Below the pieces are notes generated by a model. It saw only the letters and a list, made by a program, of their open reading frames with translations. It was not told where the DNA came from and did not search any database. From positions 559,017 to 623,016 of the forward strand of contig NZ_JXOJ01000002.1 of NCBI RefSeq assembly GCF_001017125.1: a stretch of DNA of 64,000 nt. Direction: 5' to 3'. A program made the translations under genes and the position numbers. The first letter of the stretch is position 1. Every line of letters starts with the position of its first letter. Origin of the DNA: Methanoculleus sediminis. GTDB taxonomy: Archaea; Halobacteriota; Methanomicrobia; Methanomicrobiales; Methanoculleaceae. Positions 23,187-31,875 of the stretch are shown here, piece by piece.

Positions 23187-24371
23187 ATGTCCCTTTCATC
23201 TAATACTCTTAAAAAAATTCTACCTCAAGATATGAGAATGAGCAATTTCGTCCGTGATGAGAGAGTAAAGCCATTCGCATCGTATATGCCAATTCTGAGT
23301 TTTCTCAGTGCAAATATTGTAATGGTTTTTCTCTTCGACTATTTCTTCCAAATATCCACTTTATTCGAACTGTTTTCGGTTCCTCTCTACGCTCTGGGCA
23401 TTTTTGCCTCATTTGCAGTTATAAAAACAAGCCTCTTTTTTAGATTTAAGGATACGACTATAGAACGCGAGGGTATAAGAGAAAGATTACCAGAAAATTC
23501 AATCGAAAAGTATAATTCGTGTCCACAGTTAGGTTGGGTAAACAATTATCTTATTCTTCAAAGACTGTTCTTCTTTAATGTCCTCAATGATCTTTTCATT
23601 TTAACCCTATTTTGGGGCTCGCTGTTTTTCATCTTCTACTTTGTCCCATTTAGTTTTGGCCGAATTCCATTGCCACAGGGTTTTAGCGTTACCAATTTTG
23701 TCGCTTTGATCACATTAATAGGCGTTATTGCAGGTTTTTTCCAACTTTATATATCCAATTATAAGGAAACAGTCGTTCAGAGAATGCAAAACACGGTCAG
23801 TAAACATCTGAAGAATTGTTTAAAAGAAGTCTCTCCGTGGGACTTTGTTGAACATCTTAAGGAAGCTTCAAAGAACAGTGAACTCGCGAAAAAGGTAGAA
23901 AATTTCTTAGAGAATGATGAGAACATCTCGCAAAAATACATGAAACGGTACAAGAGCGTGATCAACTCAGGGGGACGACGGGATTACCCCAATCTAGTTA
24001 TATACAACCTACTTTCCCCTGCCACAAGCGATCCAATCAATATCTTCCGAAATATTGACCGTTATGCAGAGTACGAATTACCTGAGCCAGAAAGAGAGGA
24101 ATTGAAAGAAAATTACCGATCATATTTCAACCTGAAGAGACAACAATTCATCAACGAACTCCAAAAGATGGATCTTAACGGTGTTAGAAAAGTTGTATTT
24201 TCAAGTATCATTTTCTTTGACGAAACCTTTTCAGACTACATTTCTCTTAACTTTGAATCAAGTAATCGCACAGAAAATTTGGAATTTTTTGAAGATTTCT
24301 TGCAGGACTATGCCTTGAACTGTGTTTTCGAGTTTTTTGATATCCTATATAATATTCAAGAGATCAAGTAG
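23187..24371 (+). CDS. Unknown multi-pass membrane protein
   Basis: 394 aa. Hydrophobic segments near 33-53, 58-80, 128-155 and 165-187, then a long charged cytosolic part (residues 190-394) with helices (KHLKNCLKEVSPWDFVEHLK, KVENFLENDENIS). No family recognised. AT-rich like the HNH gene 98 bases upstream, so probably the same acquired islet. A membrane-anchored sensor or effector next to a nuclease would fit a defence pair, but nothing in the sequence proves this. Confidence 0.6.
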   Translation: MSLSSNTLKKILPQDMRMSNFVRDERVKPFASYMPILSFLSANIVMVFLFDYFFQISTLFELFSVPLYALGIFASFAVIKTSLFFRFKDTTIEREGIRERLPENSIEKYNSCPQLGWVNNYLILQRLFFFNVLNDLFILTLFWGSLFFIFYFVPFSFGRIPLPQGFSVTNFVALITLIGVIAGFFQLYISNYKETVVQRMQNTVSKHLKNCLKEVSPWDFVEHLKEASKNSELAKKVENFLENDENISQKYMKRYKSVINSGGRRDYPNLVIYNLLSPATSDPINIFRNIDRYAEYELPEPEREELKENYRSYFNLKRQQFINELQKMDLNGVRKVVFSSIIFFDETFSDYISLNFESSNRTENLEFFEDFLQDYALNCVFEFFDILYNIQEIK

Positions 24372-24540
24372 GGACAAATCTTCTTTTCCTATGTTCCTTT
24401 CTTTTCAGAGTGGTTTCATTACAGTACCCCGAAGTCATTCAGTCCTTGTAACAAAGCTAGGAAGTAATACTTGGTTATTTCCCCACCGATCTCACCACAG
24501 CAAAACAGCCTCTGCATCGTAACAAACAAAAAAGAAGTCA

Positions 24541-25032
24541 TCAAAACCCCTCCCCCTTCCTCAATTTAACAGAAACCCCGCCCCCGCGCTCCAGAACAAC
24601 AATCCTCTCCATGATCTCCTCCCGGAGCCCCTCAGGGAGCCGCTCCGCCTGCCAATCCCGCTCCGCAGCAACACTCGCCACGGCGTTCGCCGGGTCCGCC
24701 GCCGCGACGGCCTTCAGGGCATAGTACGCACCCCCGTAGGCGTGCTGGGGGACGTGCGCGGTCGCCACCGCCTGGCCCGCGGCCCGCGCAGCGAAGTGAG
24801 CCGCGTCGTTTCCCTTCGCGTCGCGGGCGGCGGCATGGGCGGCGAGGGAAGCACCCCGGATCTCGGCCATCCGAAACACGCCCGTCCTGACCCAGGTGCG
24901 GCATACCTCGATGGCGCTCCGCGGCCGGTCGTCCCCGGGATAGGCCGCTTCAAAGAGCGGAAGCACCCGCCCGGCGCAGTCCGCGGCCCAGGCCGCCATC
25001 AGCATCTGGTCCTGCTTGCTGTATTTTTTCAC
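24541..25032 (-). CDS. Imm5-like putative immunity protein
   Basis: 163 aa, Ala-rich helical protein with the pattern seen in Imm-5-like families: RSAIEVCRTWVRTG, AAHAAARDAKGNDAAHFAARA, VPQHAYGGAYYALKAVAAAD, and the end LPEGLREEIMERI. The only near start is GTG 25032. Such proteins are named from polymorphic toxin loci, but single copies occur widely without a toxin and none is visible here, so the immunity role is doubtful. GC-rich, unlike the islet to its left. Two dyads lie 59-113 bases upstream. Confidence 0.65.
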   Translation of the reverse strand: MKKYSKQDQMLMAAWAADCAGRVLPLFEAAYPGDDRPRSAIEVCRTWVRTGVFRMAEIRGASLAAHAAARDAKGNDAAHFAARAAGQAVATAHVPQHAYGGAYYALKAVAAADPANAVASVAAERDWQAERLPEGLREEIMERIVVLERGGGVSVKLRKGEGF

Positions 25033-25409
25033 GAACAGGTAGTATGAACTTCCAATATGTTGGTTCTTGAGGTACCGCAGGGAAGGCTACGTCAACGCAG
25101 GTTGACATAGCGTCGACACCCTCTTCTAAGTCAACTTGCGTTGACTTACACGGATCCGCCTCACCCATGAGCACCGCAACGGAGAGCGGGCCGGTCCTCC
25201 TACCGAACCCCCGGACCGGCACCACAGTCGCAAAAGGGGGCGGGAGAGAGGTTGTGAGACGGAATTGCTTCCGTTTTCCAAAATCCCCTGAATACTTGTT
25301 TTCCCGCTTCCTGCAACCGCGTCGGGAACTTCTCTTCGTACGGCGGTATTTATGGTCAGTCGCCATCATCTCTAATAACGAATAACAATAAGATCACGTT
25401 CTACCGAGA
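25033..25409. promoter_or_regulatory. Intergenic region with two GTCAAC-N4-GTTGAC dyads
   Basis: GTCAACGCAGGTTGAC (25091-25106) and GTCAACTTGCGTTGAC (25130-25145) share the same inverted half-sites, 39 bp centre to centre. The two sites are also inverse complements of each other at 15 of 16 positions, so the whole could form a cruciform or hairpin. They lie upstream of the Imm5-like gene on the minus strand and about 265 bases before the acetyltransferase gene. Operator sites for a dimeric regulator are likely. Nothing else is visible in the gap. Confidence 0.6.
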
Positions 25410-25892
25410 ATGATCTTCCTTCGTCAAATCAATCAGGACGACATTGCCGTCATCAAAGGATGGCCTCCCTACCCTGCTGAATTCGGCGATCTCGATTACG
25501 CGCTCAGAGACGGGGGCTGGCTGGACGAATACTCGCAAAAACCCGGCGCGGATATTCTTATCGCCGACGATGAAGGAACGATTGCCGGTTTCTCGATCAT
25601 TGCACGAGAGCCCGGCGGGATTGCCGAGTTCCGGATCGCACTCCACCCGGAGAGATGCGGGCGAGGGGTAGGGAGAACCGTCACCTATCTCTCACTTGTG
25701 CATGGATTTTCCGATACTACAACCGGCGCCGTCCGGCTTATTGTAAGGAAGAATAATCCGCGTGCAAAAAGACTGTATGAAGAGATGCGCTTCCGAAATA
25801 CCGGCGAGTGCATAGAGGAGATCCGGGGAAAACCTGTGGAGTTCTATCGGATGGAGATCAACAGGATTGCATTTTACAGGGCGGGTGCATGA
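25410..25892 (+). CDS. GNAT-family N-acetyltransferase
   Basis: 160 aa single GNAT domain: [34 protein letters not shown] with the acetyl-CoA loop R-x-x-G-x-G/V-G, and [19 protein letters not shown], the usual C-terminal signature. It transfers acetyl from acetyl-CoA to an amine; substrate unknown. It overlaps the next gene by ATGA, so both are probably translated together. Confidence 0.85.
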   Translation: MIFLRQINQDDIAVIKGWPPYPAEFGDLDYALRDGGWLDEYSQKPGADILIADDEGTIAGFSIIAREPGGIAEFRIALHPERCGRGVGRTVTYLSLVHGFSDTTTGAVRLIVRKNNPRAKRLYEEMRFRNTGECIEEIRGKPVEFYRMEINRIAFYRAGA

Positions 25893-26452
25893 TGAAAGAA
25901 GCATTACTGGTCATCGATGTCCAGAACGAATATTTCTCCGGCAACCTGCCGGTAACATACCCGAAGGCGAGCTTAACCAACATCCTTCAGGCGATGGATG
26001 CCGCACGTGCCGCAGAGATCCCGGTCGTGGTGATCCGGCATACCAGCACCGCTCCGGATGCCCCGTCGTTCCGGTTCGGGACCCCGGCATGGGAACTGCA
26101 TCCCGAAGTGAAGAAGCGGCCGTACGATCTGCTCATCGAGAAGGCCCTGCCCGGGAGCTTCACCGATACCGGCCTTGATGCCTGGCTTAGAGAACATTCC
26201 GTCAGTTCCGTGACCATCTCCGGCTACATGTCCCAGATGTGCTGTGATTCGACCGGCCGGCAGGCATTCCATAACGGGTACGGCGTGAAGTTCCTTTCGG
26301 ATGCCACCGGGACGCTCTCCGTTGCCAACCGGGCCGGGACGATCTCCGATGCCGACCTTCACCGGGCGGTCCTCGTGACCCAGCAGATGCGGTTCTCGCA
26401 GGTGATGACGACCGCAGAATGGATCCGGTCGCTGGAAATTGCGTATGGGTAG
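25889..26452 (+). CDS. Isochorismatase-family cysteine hydrolase
   Basis: 187 aa, usual length. Catalytic triad visible: Asp10 in VIDVQNEYF, Lys in [11 protein letters not shown], Cys in [12 protein letters not shown]. It would hydrolyse an amide or ester bond (nicotinamidase or ureidoglycolate-type enzymes share the fold); substrate not assignable. The start is the ATGA overlap with the acetyltransferase; a longer frame upstream is rejected because it runs through that gene. Confidence 0.85.
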   Translation: MMKEALLVIDVQNEYFSGNLPVTYPKASLTNILQAMDAARAAEIPVVVIRHTSTAPDAPSFRFGTPAWELHPEVKKRPYDLLIEKALPGSFTDTGLDAWLREHSVSSVTISGYMSQMCCDSTGRQAFHNGYGVKFLSDATGTLSVANRAGTISDADLHRAVLVTQQMRFSQVMTTAEWIRSLEIAYG

Positions 26453-26719
26453 GAGGACTCTGGTGACCCATGCGGCGATCGGCGCACGCCCGTACCTGCG
26501 ATCCGTCTCCTCTTCTACCGGGCTGTCCGCCCGGGATACGATCCCGCATATGCGGGGGTATGCAGGATCGGGTTGTCGGGATTTTGCAACTGCAGAGAAT
26601 AGCAGCCGGTTTGAAGAAACCGCGATGCTCCTTTTTCCGGGAAGGATATCCTTACCCCCGATAACGCCTTAATCGGATTAATGCCGGAAGAGATCAATAC
26701 GATACAGGGACAGGAGAGC

Positions 26720-26992
26720 ATGAGCAAGACAATCATTACCGTCGTCGGGAAGGATACCGTGGGAATTATCGCGAAGGTCTGCACGTATCTTGCCGAGAAC
26801 CAGGTCAACGTCGAGGACATCTCGCAGACGATCGTGCAGGGATACTTCAATATGATGATGATCGTCGATACCGGCGGATCGACAAAACCGTATGCCGGGA
26901 TGGTGATCGAACTCGACGAACTCGGTGAGGAGATCGGTGTCCGGATCCGGTGCCAGCGGGAAGATATCTTTACGAAAATGCACCGGATCTGA
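26720..26992 (+). CDS. UPF0237 ACT-domain protein
   Basis: 90 aa ACT domain: KTIITVVGKDTVGIIAKVCT, LAENQVNVEDISQT. ACT domains bind amino acids or similar small ligands. ATG 26720 has AGGAGAG at 26712-26718 and gives the normal length; an earlier in-frame ATG at 26681 lacks such a site. Nine bases before the UPF0210 gene, a pairing conserved in many bacteria and archaea, which suggests that this protein regulates its partner. Confidence 0.9.
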   Translation: MSKTIITVVGKDTVGIIAKVCTYLAENQVNVEDISQTIVQGYFNMMMIVDTGGSTKPYAGMVIELDELGEEIGVRIRCQREDIFTKMHRI

Positions 26993-27001
26993 GGGGATTC
27001 C

Positions 27002-28366
27002 ATGATCAATATTCTCGAGGTGAACGAGACCAACCAGATGATCGAGCAGGAGAAGCTCGACGTCCGGACCATCACGCTCGGCGTCAGCCTTCTCGACTGC
27101 TGCGACGCCGATCTCGACGCCCTGAACCGGAACATCTACGACAAGATCACCCGACTGGGCAAAGACCTCGTCTCGACCGGGAGGGAGATCGAGCTCGAGT
27201 ACGGGATCCCGATCGTGAACAAGAGAATTGCCGTAACCCCCATCGCGCTCGTCGCCGGGCGGGCCTGCAGGTCTCCGGAAGATTTCGTAGAGGTTGCAGC
27301 GACGCTTGACAAAGCCGCACGGAACACGGGGGTCAACTTCCTCGGGGGGTACTCGGCGATCGTCTCGAAGGGGATGACCCCGACCGACGAAGCCCTCATC
27401 CGCTCGATCCCGGCGGCTCTCGCCTCGACCGAGAGGGTCTGCAGCTCGGTGAACCTCGGCTCGACGAAGACCGGGATCAACATGGACGCCGTGAAACTGA
27501 TGGGGGAGATAGTACGGGAGACCGCCGAGGCGACGAAGGAGAACAACTCCCTCGGCTGTGCGAAACTCGTCGTCTTCTGCAACGCCCCCGACGACAACCC
27601 GTTCATGGCCGGAGCGTTTCACGGCGTCTCCGAGGCCGATGCGGTCGTCAACGTGGGCGTAAGCGGCCCGGGGGTCATCAAGCACGCGCTCGAGGGCGTC
27701 CGGGGCAAGAACTTCGAGGTGCTCTGCGAGACGGTCAAGCGGACGGCCTTCAAGGTCACCCGTGCAGGCCAGCTCGTCGCCCAGGAGGCGTCGGAGAGGC
27801 TCGGGATTCCGTTCGGGATCGTCGACCTCTCCCTTGCCCCCACGCCCTCCGTCGGGGACAGCGTCGCCGGGATTCTCGAGGAGATGGGGCTCGAGTCGGT
27901 CGGTGCCCCGGGGACGACAGCCGCACTCGCCCTCTTAAACGACCAGGTGAAGAAGGGCGGGATCATGGCGAGCTCGTTTGTCGGGGGGCTTTCGGGCGCG
28001 TTCATCCCCGTCAGCGAGGACCAGGGGATGATCGATGCGGTGAACCGCGGCGCCCTCACGATCGAGAAACTCGAGGCGATGACCTGTGTCTGCTCGGTCG
28101 GCCTCGATATGATCGCGATCCCGGGCGACACACCTGCCTCGACGATATCCGGCATCATCGCGGACGAGGCGGCAATCGGGATGATCAACCAAAAGACGAC
28201 CGCCGTCCGGCTGATCCCGGTGATAGGGAAGGATGTCGGCGAGACCGTCGAGTTCGGCGGACTGCTCGGGTATGCACCGGTCCAGAGGGTAAACGGGTTC
28301 GGCTGCGCCGACTTCATCAACCGCGGCGGACGGATTCCCGCACCGATTCACAGTTTCAAGAACTGA
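27002..28366 (+). CDS. UPF0210 (DUF711) family protein
   Basis: 454 aa, full length for the family. Typical stretches: [71 protein letters not shown], and the C-terminal [19 protein letters not shown]. Structures of relatives resemble the glycyl-radical/formate-lyase barrel, but the reaction is unknown. Operonic with the ACT protein; ribosome site GAGGGG before ATG 27002. Confidence 0.9.
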   Translation: MINILEVNETNQMIEQEKLDVRTITLGVSLLDCCDADLDALNRNIYDKITRLGKDLVSTGREIELEYGIPIVNKRIAVTPIALVAGRACRSPEDFVEVAATLDKAARNTGVNFLGGYSAIVSKGMTPTDEALIRSIPAALASTERVCSSVNLGSTKTGINMDAVKLMGEIVRETAEATKENNSLGCAKLVVFCNAPDDNPFMAGAFHGVSEADAVVNVGVSGPGVIKHALEGVRGKNFEVLCETVKRTAFKVTRAGQLVAQEASERLGIPFGIVDLSLAPTPSVGDSVAGILEEMGLESVGAPGTTAALALLNDQVKKGGIMASSFVGGLSGAFIPVSEDQGMIDAVNRGALTIEKLEAMTCVCSVGLDMIAIPGDTPASTISGIIADEAAIGMINQKTTAVRLIPVIGKDVGETVEFGGLLGYAPVQRVNGFGCADFINRGGRIPAPIHSFKN

Positions 28367-28382
28367 GTGCCGGGATACCCCC

Positions 28383-29228
28383 TCACCCGGTCTCGAAACT
28401 CGTGACGCCGTAGCACTCATCAAGCGGAAGATCGGGGATCTCCTTCGTGTACATCCGCGCCGTGCCGAAGACCGGGACCATCCCGTGCCGCTCTGCGAGA
28501 AGAATACCGGCGCCGTTCGGCTCCGGCACGTCGAGGAAGAGCGGCTGGCCGGGCACCGCCGCCGCAAGGCCGCAGTAGATCCGTTCGGCGATCTCCGGCG
28601 TGTCGGCAAAGAGCGGACCGATCTTCGCGCCCCTGCGGCACGGCCGCACCTGCCCGTAGCCGCGGACCTCCCCGTCCTCGAGGACTGCCAGCGCCGTCGC
28701 GCCCGGCTGCGCCAGCCAGTGGCGGAGGAACGCCGGCCGTTCTGCCGGGAAGTGGCGTGCGTCGTAGCGGACGAGGGCGTCGAAGGGGACGCCCGCGGCG
28801 TCCGTGAGACCCGGGGGACGGGAGCCCCCGCCGAGACCCTCGTACCTGATGTTCCGGTGCGAGAAGAGGAAGCCGTGGGCCCTGTAGCGATCCTGCATCT
28901 CGAAGACGCCGTCGATCCCGAAGTTGTAGGACTCGGCGAGCCGGTCGGCGCACTCCTGGATCGCAAGACCGACACCCTGGCCCCGATACCCGGGTTTCAG
29001 GATGTAAAATCCGCCGAAGGCGAACTCGTCCGAGTAGACCACGATCGAGAACGAGCCGACCAGGCGGCCGTCGAGAAGCACCGCGAAGAACGCCTGCGGG
29101 TCGACCGCGTAGTAGCATTCTCCGTCGGAAAGGCCGGGGTTCCAGCCCTCCCGTTCCGCCCAGTCGACCGCGATCCCGACTTCGGTCTTCGTCATCGGGC
29201 GAATCGCAATCTCACCTGATGCTGCCAT
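28383..29228 (-). CDS. Double-domain GNAT acetyltransferase (Acetyltransf_18 type)
   Basis: 281 aa. The first GNAT domain holds FYILKPGYRGQGVGLAIQEC, the acetyl-CoA loop, in residues about 80-100. The second domain (about 150-281) has GEVRGYGQVRPCRRGAKIGP and the end LFLDVPEPNGAGILLAERHG, like the C-terminal GNAT-like half of this family. N-acetylation of an unknown substrate. Convergent with the UPF0210 gene, 16 bases between the ends. Confidence 0.85.
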   Translation of the reverse strand: MAASGEIAIRPMTKTEVGIAVDWAEREGWNPGLSDGECYYAVDPQAFFAVLLDGRLVGSFSIVVYSDEFAFGGFYILKPGYRGQGVGLAIQECADRLAESYNFGIDGVFEMQDRYRAHGFLFSHRNIRYEGLGGGSRPPGLTDAAGVPFDALVRYDARHFPAERPAFLRHWLAQPGATALAVLEDGEVRGYGQVRPCRRGAKIGPLFADTPEIAERIYCGLAAAVPGQPLFLDVPEPNGAGILLAERHGMVPVFGTARMYTKEIPDLPLDECYGVTSFETG

Positions 29229-29387
29229 ACCATACTATGCGTACAACACAGCGATGAAGGTTCGGAACCGTTCGCGCTCCGGCCGCACGCGATATGCCCC
29301 TCACCGGACTCCGCCCGCCGTGAGCGATCCGTGGCAAACCTTTTCCTCGAAGAAGTCGCGCAGGGGGATCGGAAGAGGAGATCCGAT

Positions 29388-29780
29388 ATGCCGACAATAG
29401 ATGTGACCGTACAGTACCCCGTCGTCATCACGCCGAATCTCGAGGAGTGCAGGGATTTTTACGTCGAACACTTCGGTTTCGACGTCGTCTTCGATGCCGA
29501 CTGGTACGTGCAGTTGAAGCACGCAAACGGCATCGAACTCGGGTTCATGAAACCGAACCTCTCCACCCAGCCCGCGTTTCTTCACGACGCATACGGCGGA
29601 GAGGGCATCATCGTCACCTACGATGTGGCGGACGCCGGAAGGGAGTACGGGAAAGCGCAAAAGATTGAGGGCGTAGAGATCGTATACCCCTACACCGAGG
29701 AAGAGTGGGGCCAGAAGCACTTCATCCTCAAAGATCCGGCCGGGATCTTCGTCGATATCGTCCAGCAGCTCCCTCACTAG
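29388..29780 (+). CDS. Glyoxalase/VOC superfamily protein
   Basis: 130 aa in two beta-alpha-beta3 halves: LEECRDFYVEHFGFDVVFD and the end HFILKDPAGIFVDIVQQL. VOC proteins bind metal and act as lyases, dioxygenases or resistance proteins; the usual metal ligands are only partly present (H-F-I-L, E in GIELGFM), so the function is open. ATG 29388 is preferred because AGAGGAG (29374-29380) precedes it; upstream in-frame codons are not convincing. Confidence 0.8.
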   Translation: MPTIDVTVQYPVVITPNLEECRDFYVEHFGFDVVFDADWYVQLKHANGIELGFMKPNLSTQPAFLHDAYGGEGIIVTYDVADAGREYGKAQKIEGVEIVYPYTEEEWGQKHFILKDPAGIFVDIVQQLPH

Positions 29781-29957
29781 AAGACAGCCGAACGGACATG
29801 GTTCTGAACCGGAGAAATACGCAGCATTTTCGCCATCGGGTGCGTGCAAGGCCGATACTTCGTTAGCACTTCAACATCACGCGAATCGGGCTCCGGCACC
29901 GTCGGCGAGTTCGGAACCCTTCCGGCGCAACCGCGCGTGGACAAAAAGGGGTTGGGT

Positions 29958-30881
29958 TCAGACCTCGATTCCGAACTGTTCCGTATCGATCCAGTCCATC
30001 TTAACCAGGGACCAGAAATCTATCGCGAGGCCGTGAAGGACGTAATCATAGGGGAGCCATCCGTAGCCCTCTTCTCCCCAGTCGTCTCCCCACGAATTGC
30101 GGATCAGGAACGCCCCCTTTGTCGTTTTGCCGCACCGTGTGTTTTTGATCTCCATGTCGTCGTCATAACCGGCCGCGACGACGGCATGCCCCCACTCCGC
30201 CCGCTCTCCGGGGCAGGGGAACGGGATGCCCCCCTCGGCGTCCGCCGCCGCAAAGGAGGGGAACCCGTAAAACCCGAACATGGAGGGGATTCCTGCGGCC
30301 AGGTATTTTTTAACGCTGAACAGTACCTCTTCCGCGGCCACGCTGCCCCCCAGCGGATCGTGGCAGAAGTAATCGACCGCGGCGTATTTTCCTGCAACCG
30401 CACACAGAAACGGCGACGGATCCAGGTCGAACTCCGGCGTGGTATCCGTGTACGGCCAGTACATCTCGGGAGGCACCCCGCAGAGCGCCAGGGCGCCCAT
30501 CGTGTTCCGGAGCCATGCCCCCGTATTCCCCGTAACCCCCATCAGGTTGCGGGTCATCTTGTACACGAAAAGACGCGATCCGTTGATGTGCTTATTAAAA
30601 GCCCGTCTCTGAAAATATTCGACGATACCGACGGCGGCGTGCGCCGTACAGGATCCGAGAGTCAGCTGGTCCTCGACTTCGGAGAACCATTCCCGGAGGT
30701 CCATGCTGGAGAGCAACGACTCGGACTTCATCCCGGGCGCGATACCCAGTTTCTCGGCCATCTCAGGGATGTTCGCATCCCGTTCCGTATAATCCCGGAG
30801 ATCCGGATACGGCGGCAGCCACCCGGTTGCGTGTTTCTCACCGGTCGTTCGATCGAACGCCATTTTATAGAAGCCTAACAT
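29958..30881 (-). CDS. Papain-like (C1 family) cysteine peptidase
   Basis: 307 aa. Active site of clan CA: Gln72 and Cys78 in DQLTLGSCTA, His in EWGHAVVAAGYDDD, Asn in LIRNSWGDDWGEEGYG. No signal peptide or propeptide is visible; the N-terminus reads TGWLPPYPDLRDYTERD, like stand-alone archaeal and bacterial C1A homologues. GAGGTGA lies a few bases before ATG 30881. It would cleave peptides, probably in the cytosol. Separate from the surface-protein pair further right. Confidence 0.88.
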   Translation of the reverse strand: MLGFYKMAFDRTTGEKHATGWLPPYPDLRDYTERDANIPEMAEKLGIAPGMKSESLLSSMDLREWFSEVEDQLTLGSCTAHAAVGIVEYFQRRAFNKHINGSRLFVYKMTRNLMGVTGNTGAWLRNTMGALALCGVPPEMYWPYTDTTPEFDLDPSPFLCAVAGKYAAVDYFCHDPLGGSVAAEEVLFSVKKYLAAGIPSMFGFYGFPSFAAADAEGGIPFPCPGERAEWGHAVVAAGYDDDMEIKNTRCGKTTKGAFLIRNSWGDDWGEEGYGWLPYDYVLHGLAIDFWSLVKMDWIDTEQFGIEV

Positions 30882-31263
30882 GAGAAGTCACCTCATCATC
30901 TTACTGCGGCCGGCTGCGCGATCCGCTGATTGCCGGCCAGAAACGTACATGGCTGAACCGACCTTGTTCGGTCGCGAGCGGCCGATATTGAAAAGAATGG
31001 ATGGAGTGCTGTAATAGGAAACTGCTGATATTCGCGGACGCCTTTACGCTCAACAGATAAAACACTTGCGACGACAGATGCTACCCGATCGGCCTGATCA
31101 TCCGGTTCGGTTCTACTCCGTGGGGCCGGCGACTCCGCAGGCCTGGACGAACCGCTTCCGCTCCGCACCGGCGATACCTGCCCTTCACGCGGACGTGCGT
31201 GGTCTCGTAGTGGAGCCGGACGATCCCACCGACACCGCTCTTCTTCCGGATAGCGCGTACGGG
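30882..31263. other. Gap of 382 bases
   Basis: Between two minus-strand genes. No convincing frame, RNA gene or repeat. It should hold the promoter of the papain-like peptidase. Confidence 0.5.
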
Positions 31264-31875
31264 TTACGTTCTGTCCGCGTCGGCCGGGCTCAGGTCGATC
31301 GTCCCGGGCATCTCCACAGTTCCTTTAATGGAGCAGATCTTCAGGCTCTGGCTCCCGAGGAGGAGATTGAGCGTGAGATTGGCGACAAGCGTGCCGAACA
31401 AGATGCTCTCCGGCTGATCATCCTTCAGTGTTATCTTCGCATCCTGGACGGTGACGTTGGGCTCCGCCTCGAAACGGTAGCGGATGTTCGTGAGAGCCAT
31501 GCACCCGCACTTCGTCGTCACATCCACATAGGCCCGAAACGGCGGAAGATCCCGGCTGAATTTTGCAATAATAGCCGTCTCCTCCTTTTTTTTGACCGCG
31601 TCCCGGTACTCCTCCTCCTTCATCATCTCCTCGACGGTCACCTGTATCAGGCCCTCCGCAAGGTGTGCTGTCAGTGTCTGTGCGATCTTTCGCGTCACGG
31701 ATCTCCTGGCGGCCTCCGCCGTCCGGCCGGAACCCTTCGCATACTCCGTATAGCCGTCGGCCTCCGAGAAATCCTTCACCGTTTTGTTCTCCATCGCGGT
31801 GGTCAGGTTCATCTCGAGTTCGTGGTCGAACAGGGCTTCTTCAAGGCTTTTGCATCGCAGTGCCGCCTGCGTCAT
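31264..31875 (-). CDS. Unknown protein coupled to the Big_2 surface protein
   Basis: 203 aa from ATG 31875, overlapping the stop of the upstream gene in ATGA. Helical, Glu/Lys-rich first half (SLEEALFDHELEMNLTTAME, VEEMMKEEEYRDAVKKKEE) and a strand-rich second half (FRAYVDVTTKCGCMAL, LTLNLLLGSQSLKICSIKG). No signal peptide or membrane segment. No family recognised. Translational coupling suggests it works with the Ig-like surface protein, perhaps binding its short cytosolic tail. Confidence 0.7.
   Translation of the reverse strand: MTQAALRCKSLEEALFDHELEMNLTTAMENKTVKDFSEADGYTEYAKGSGRTAEAARRSVTRKIAQTLTAHLAEGLIQVTVEEMMKEEEYRDAVKKKEETAIIAKFSRDLPPFRAYVDVTTKCGCMALTNIRYRFEAEPNVTVQDAKITLKDDQPESILFGTLVANLTLNLLLGSQSLKICSIKGTVEMPGTIDLSPADADRT

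Noticed and set aside
24950-25369. 139-codon minus-strand frame upstream of the Imm5-like gene
   Set aside because: It crosses the operator dyads, has basic low-quality composition and overlaps the real gene in another frame.
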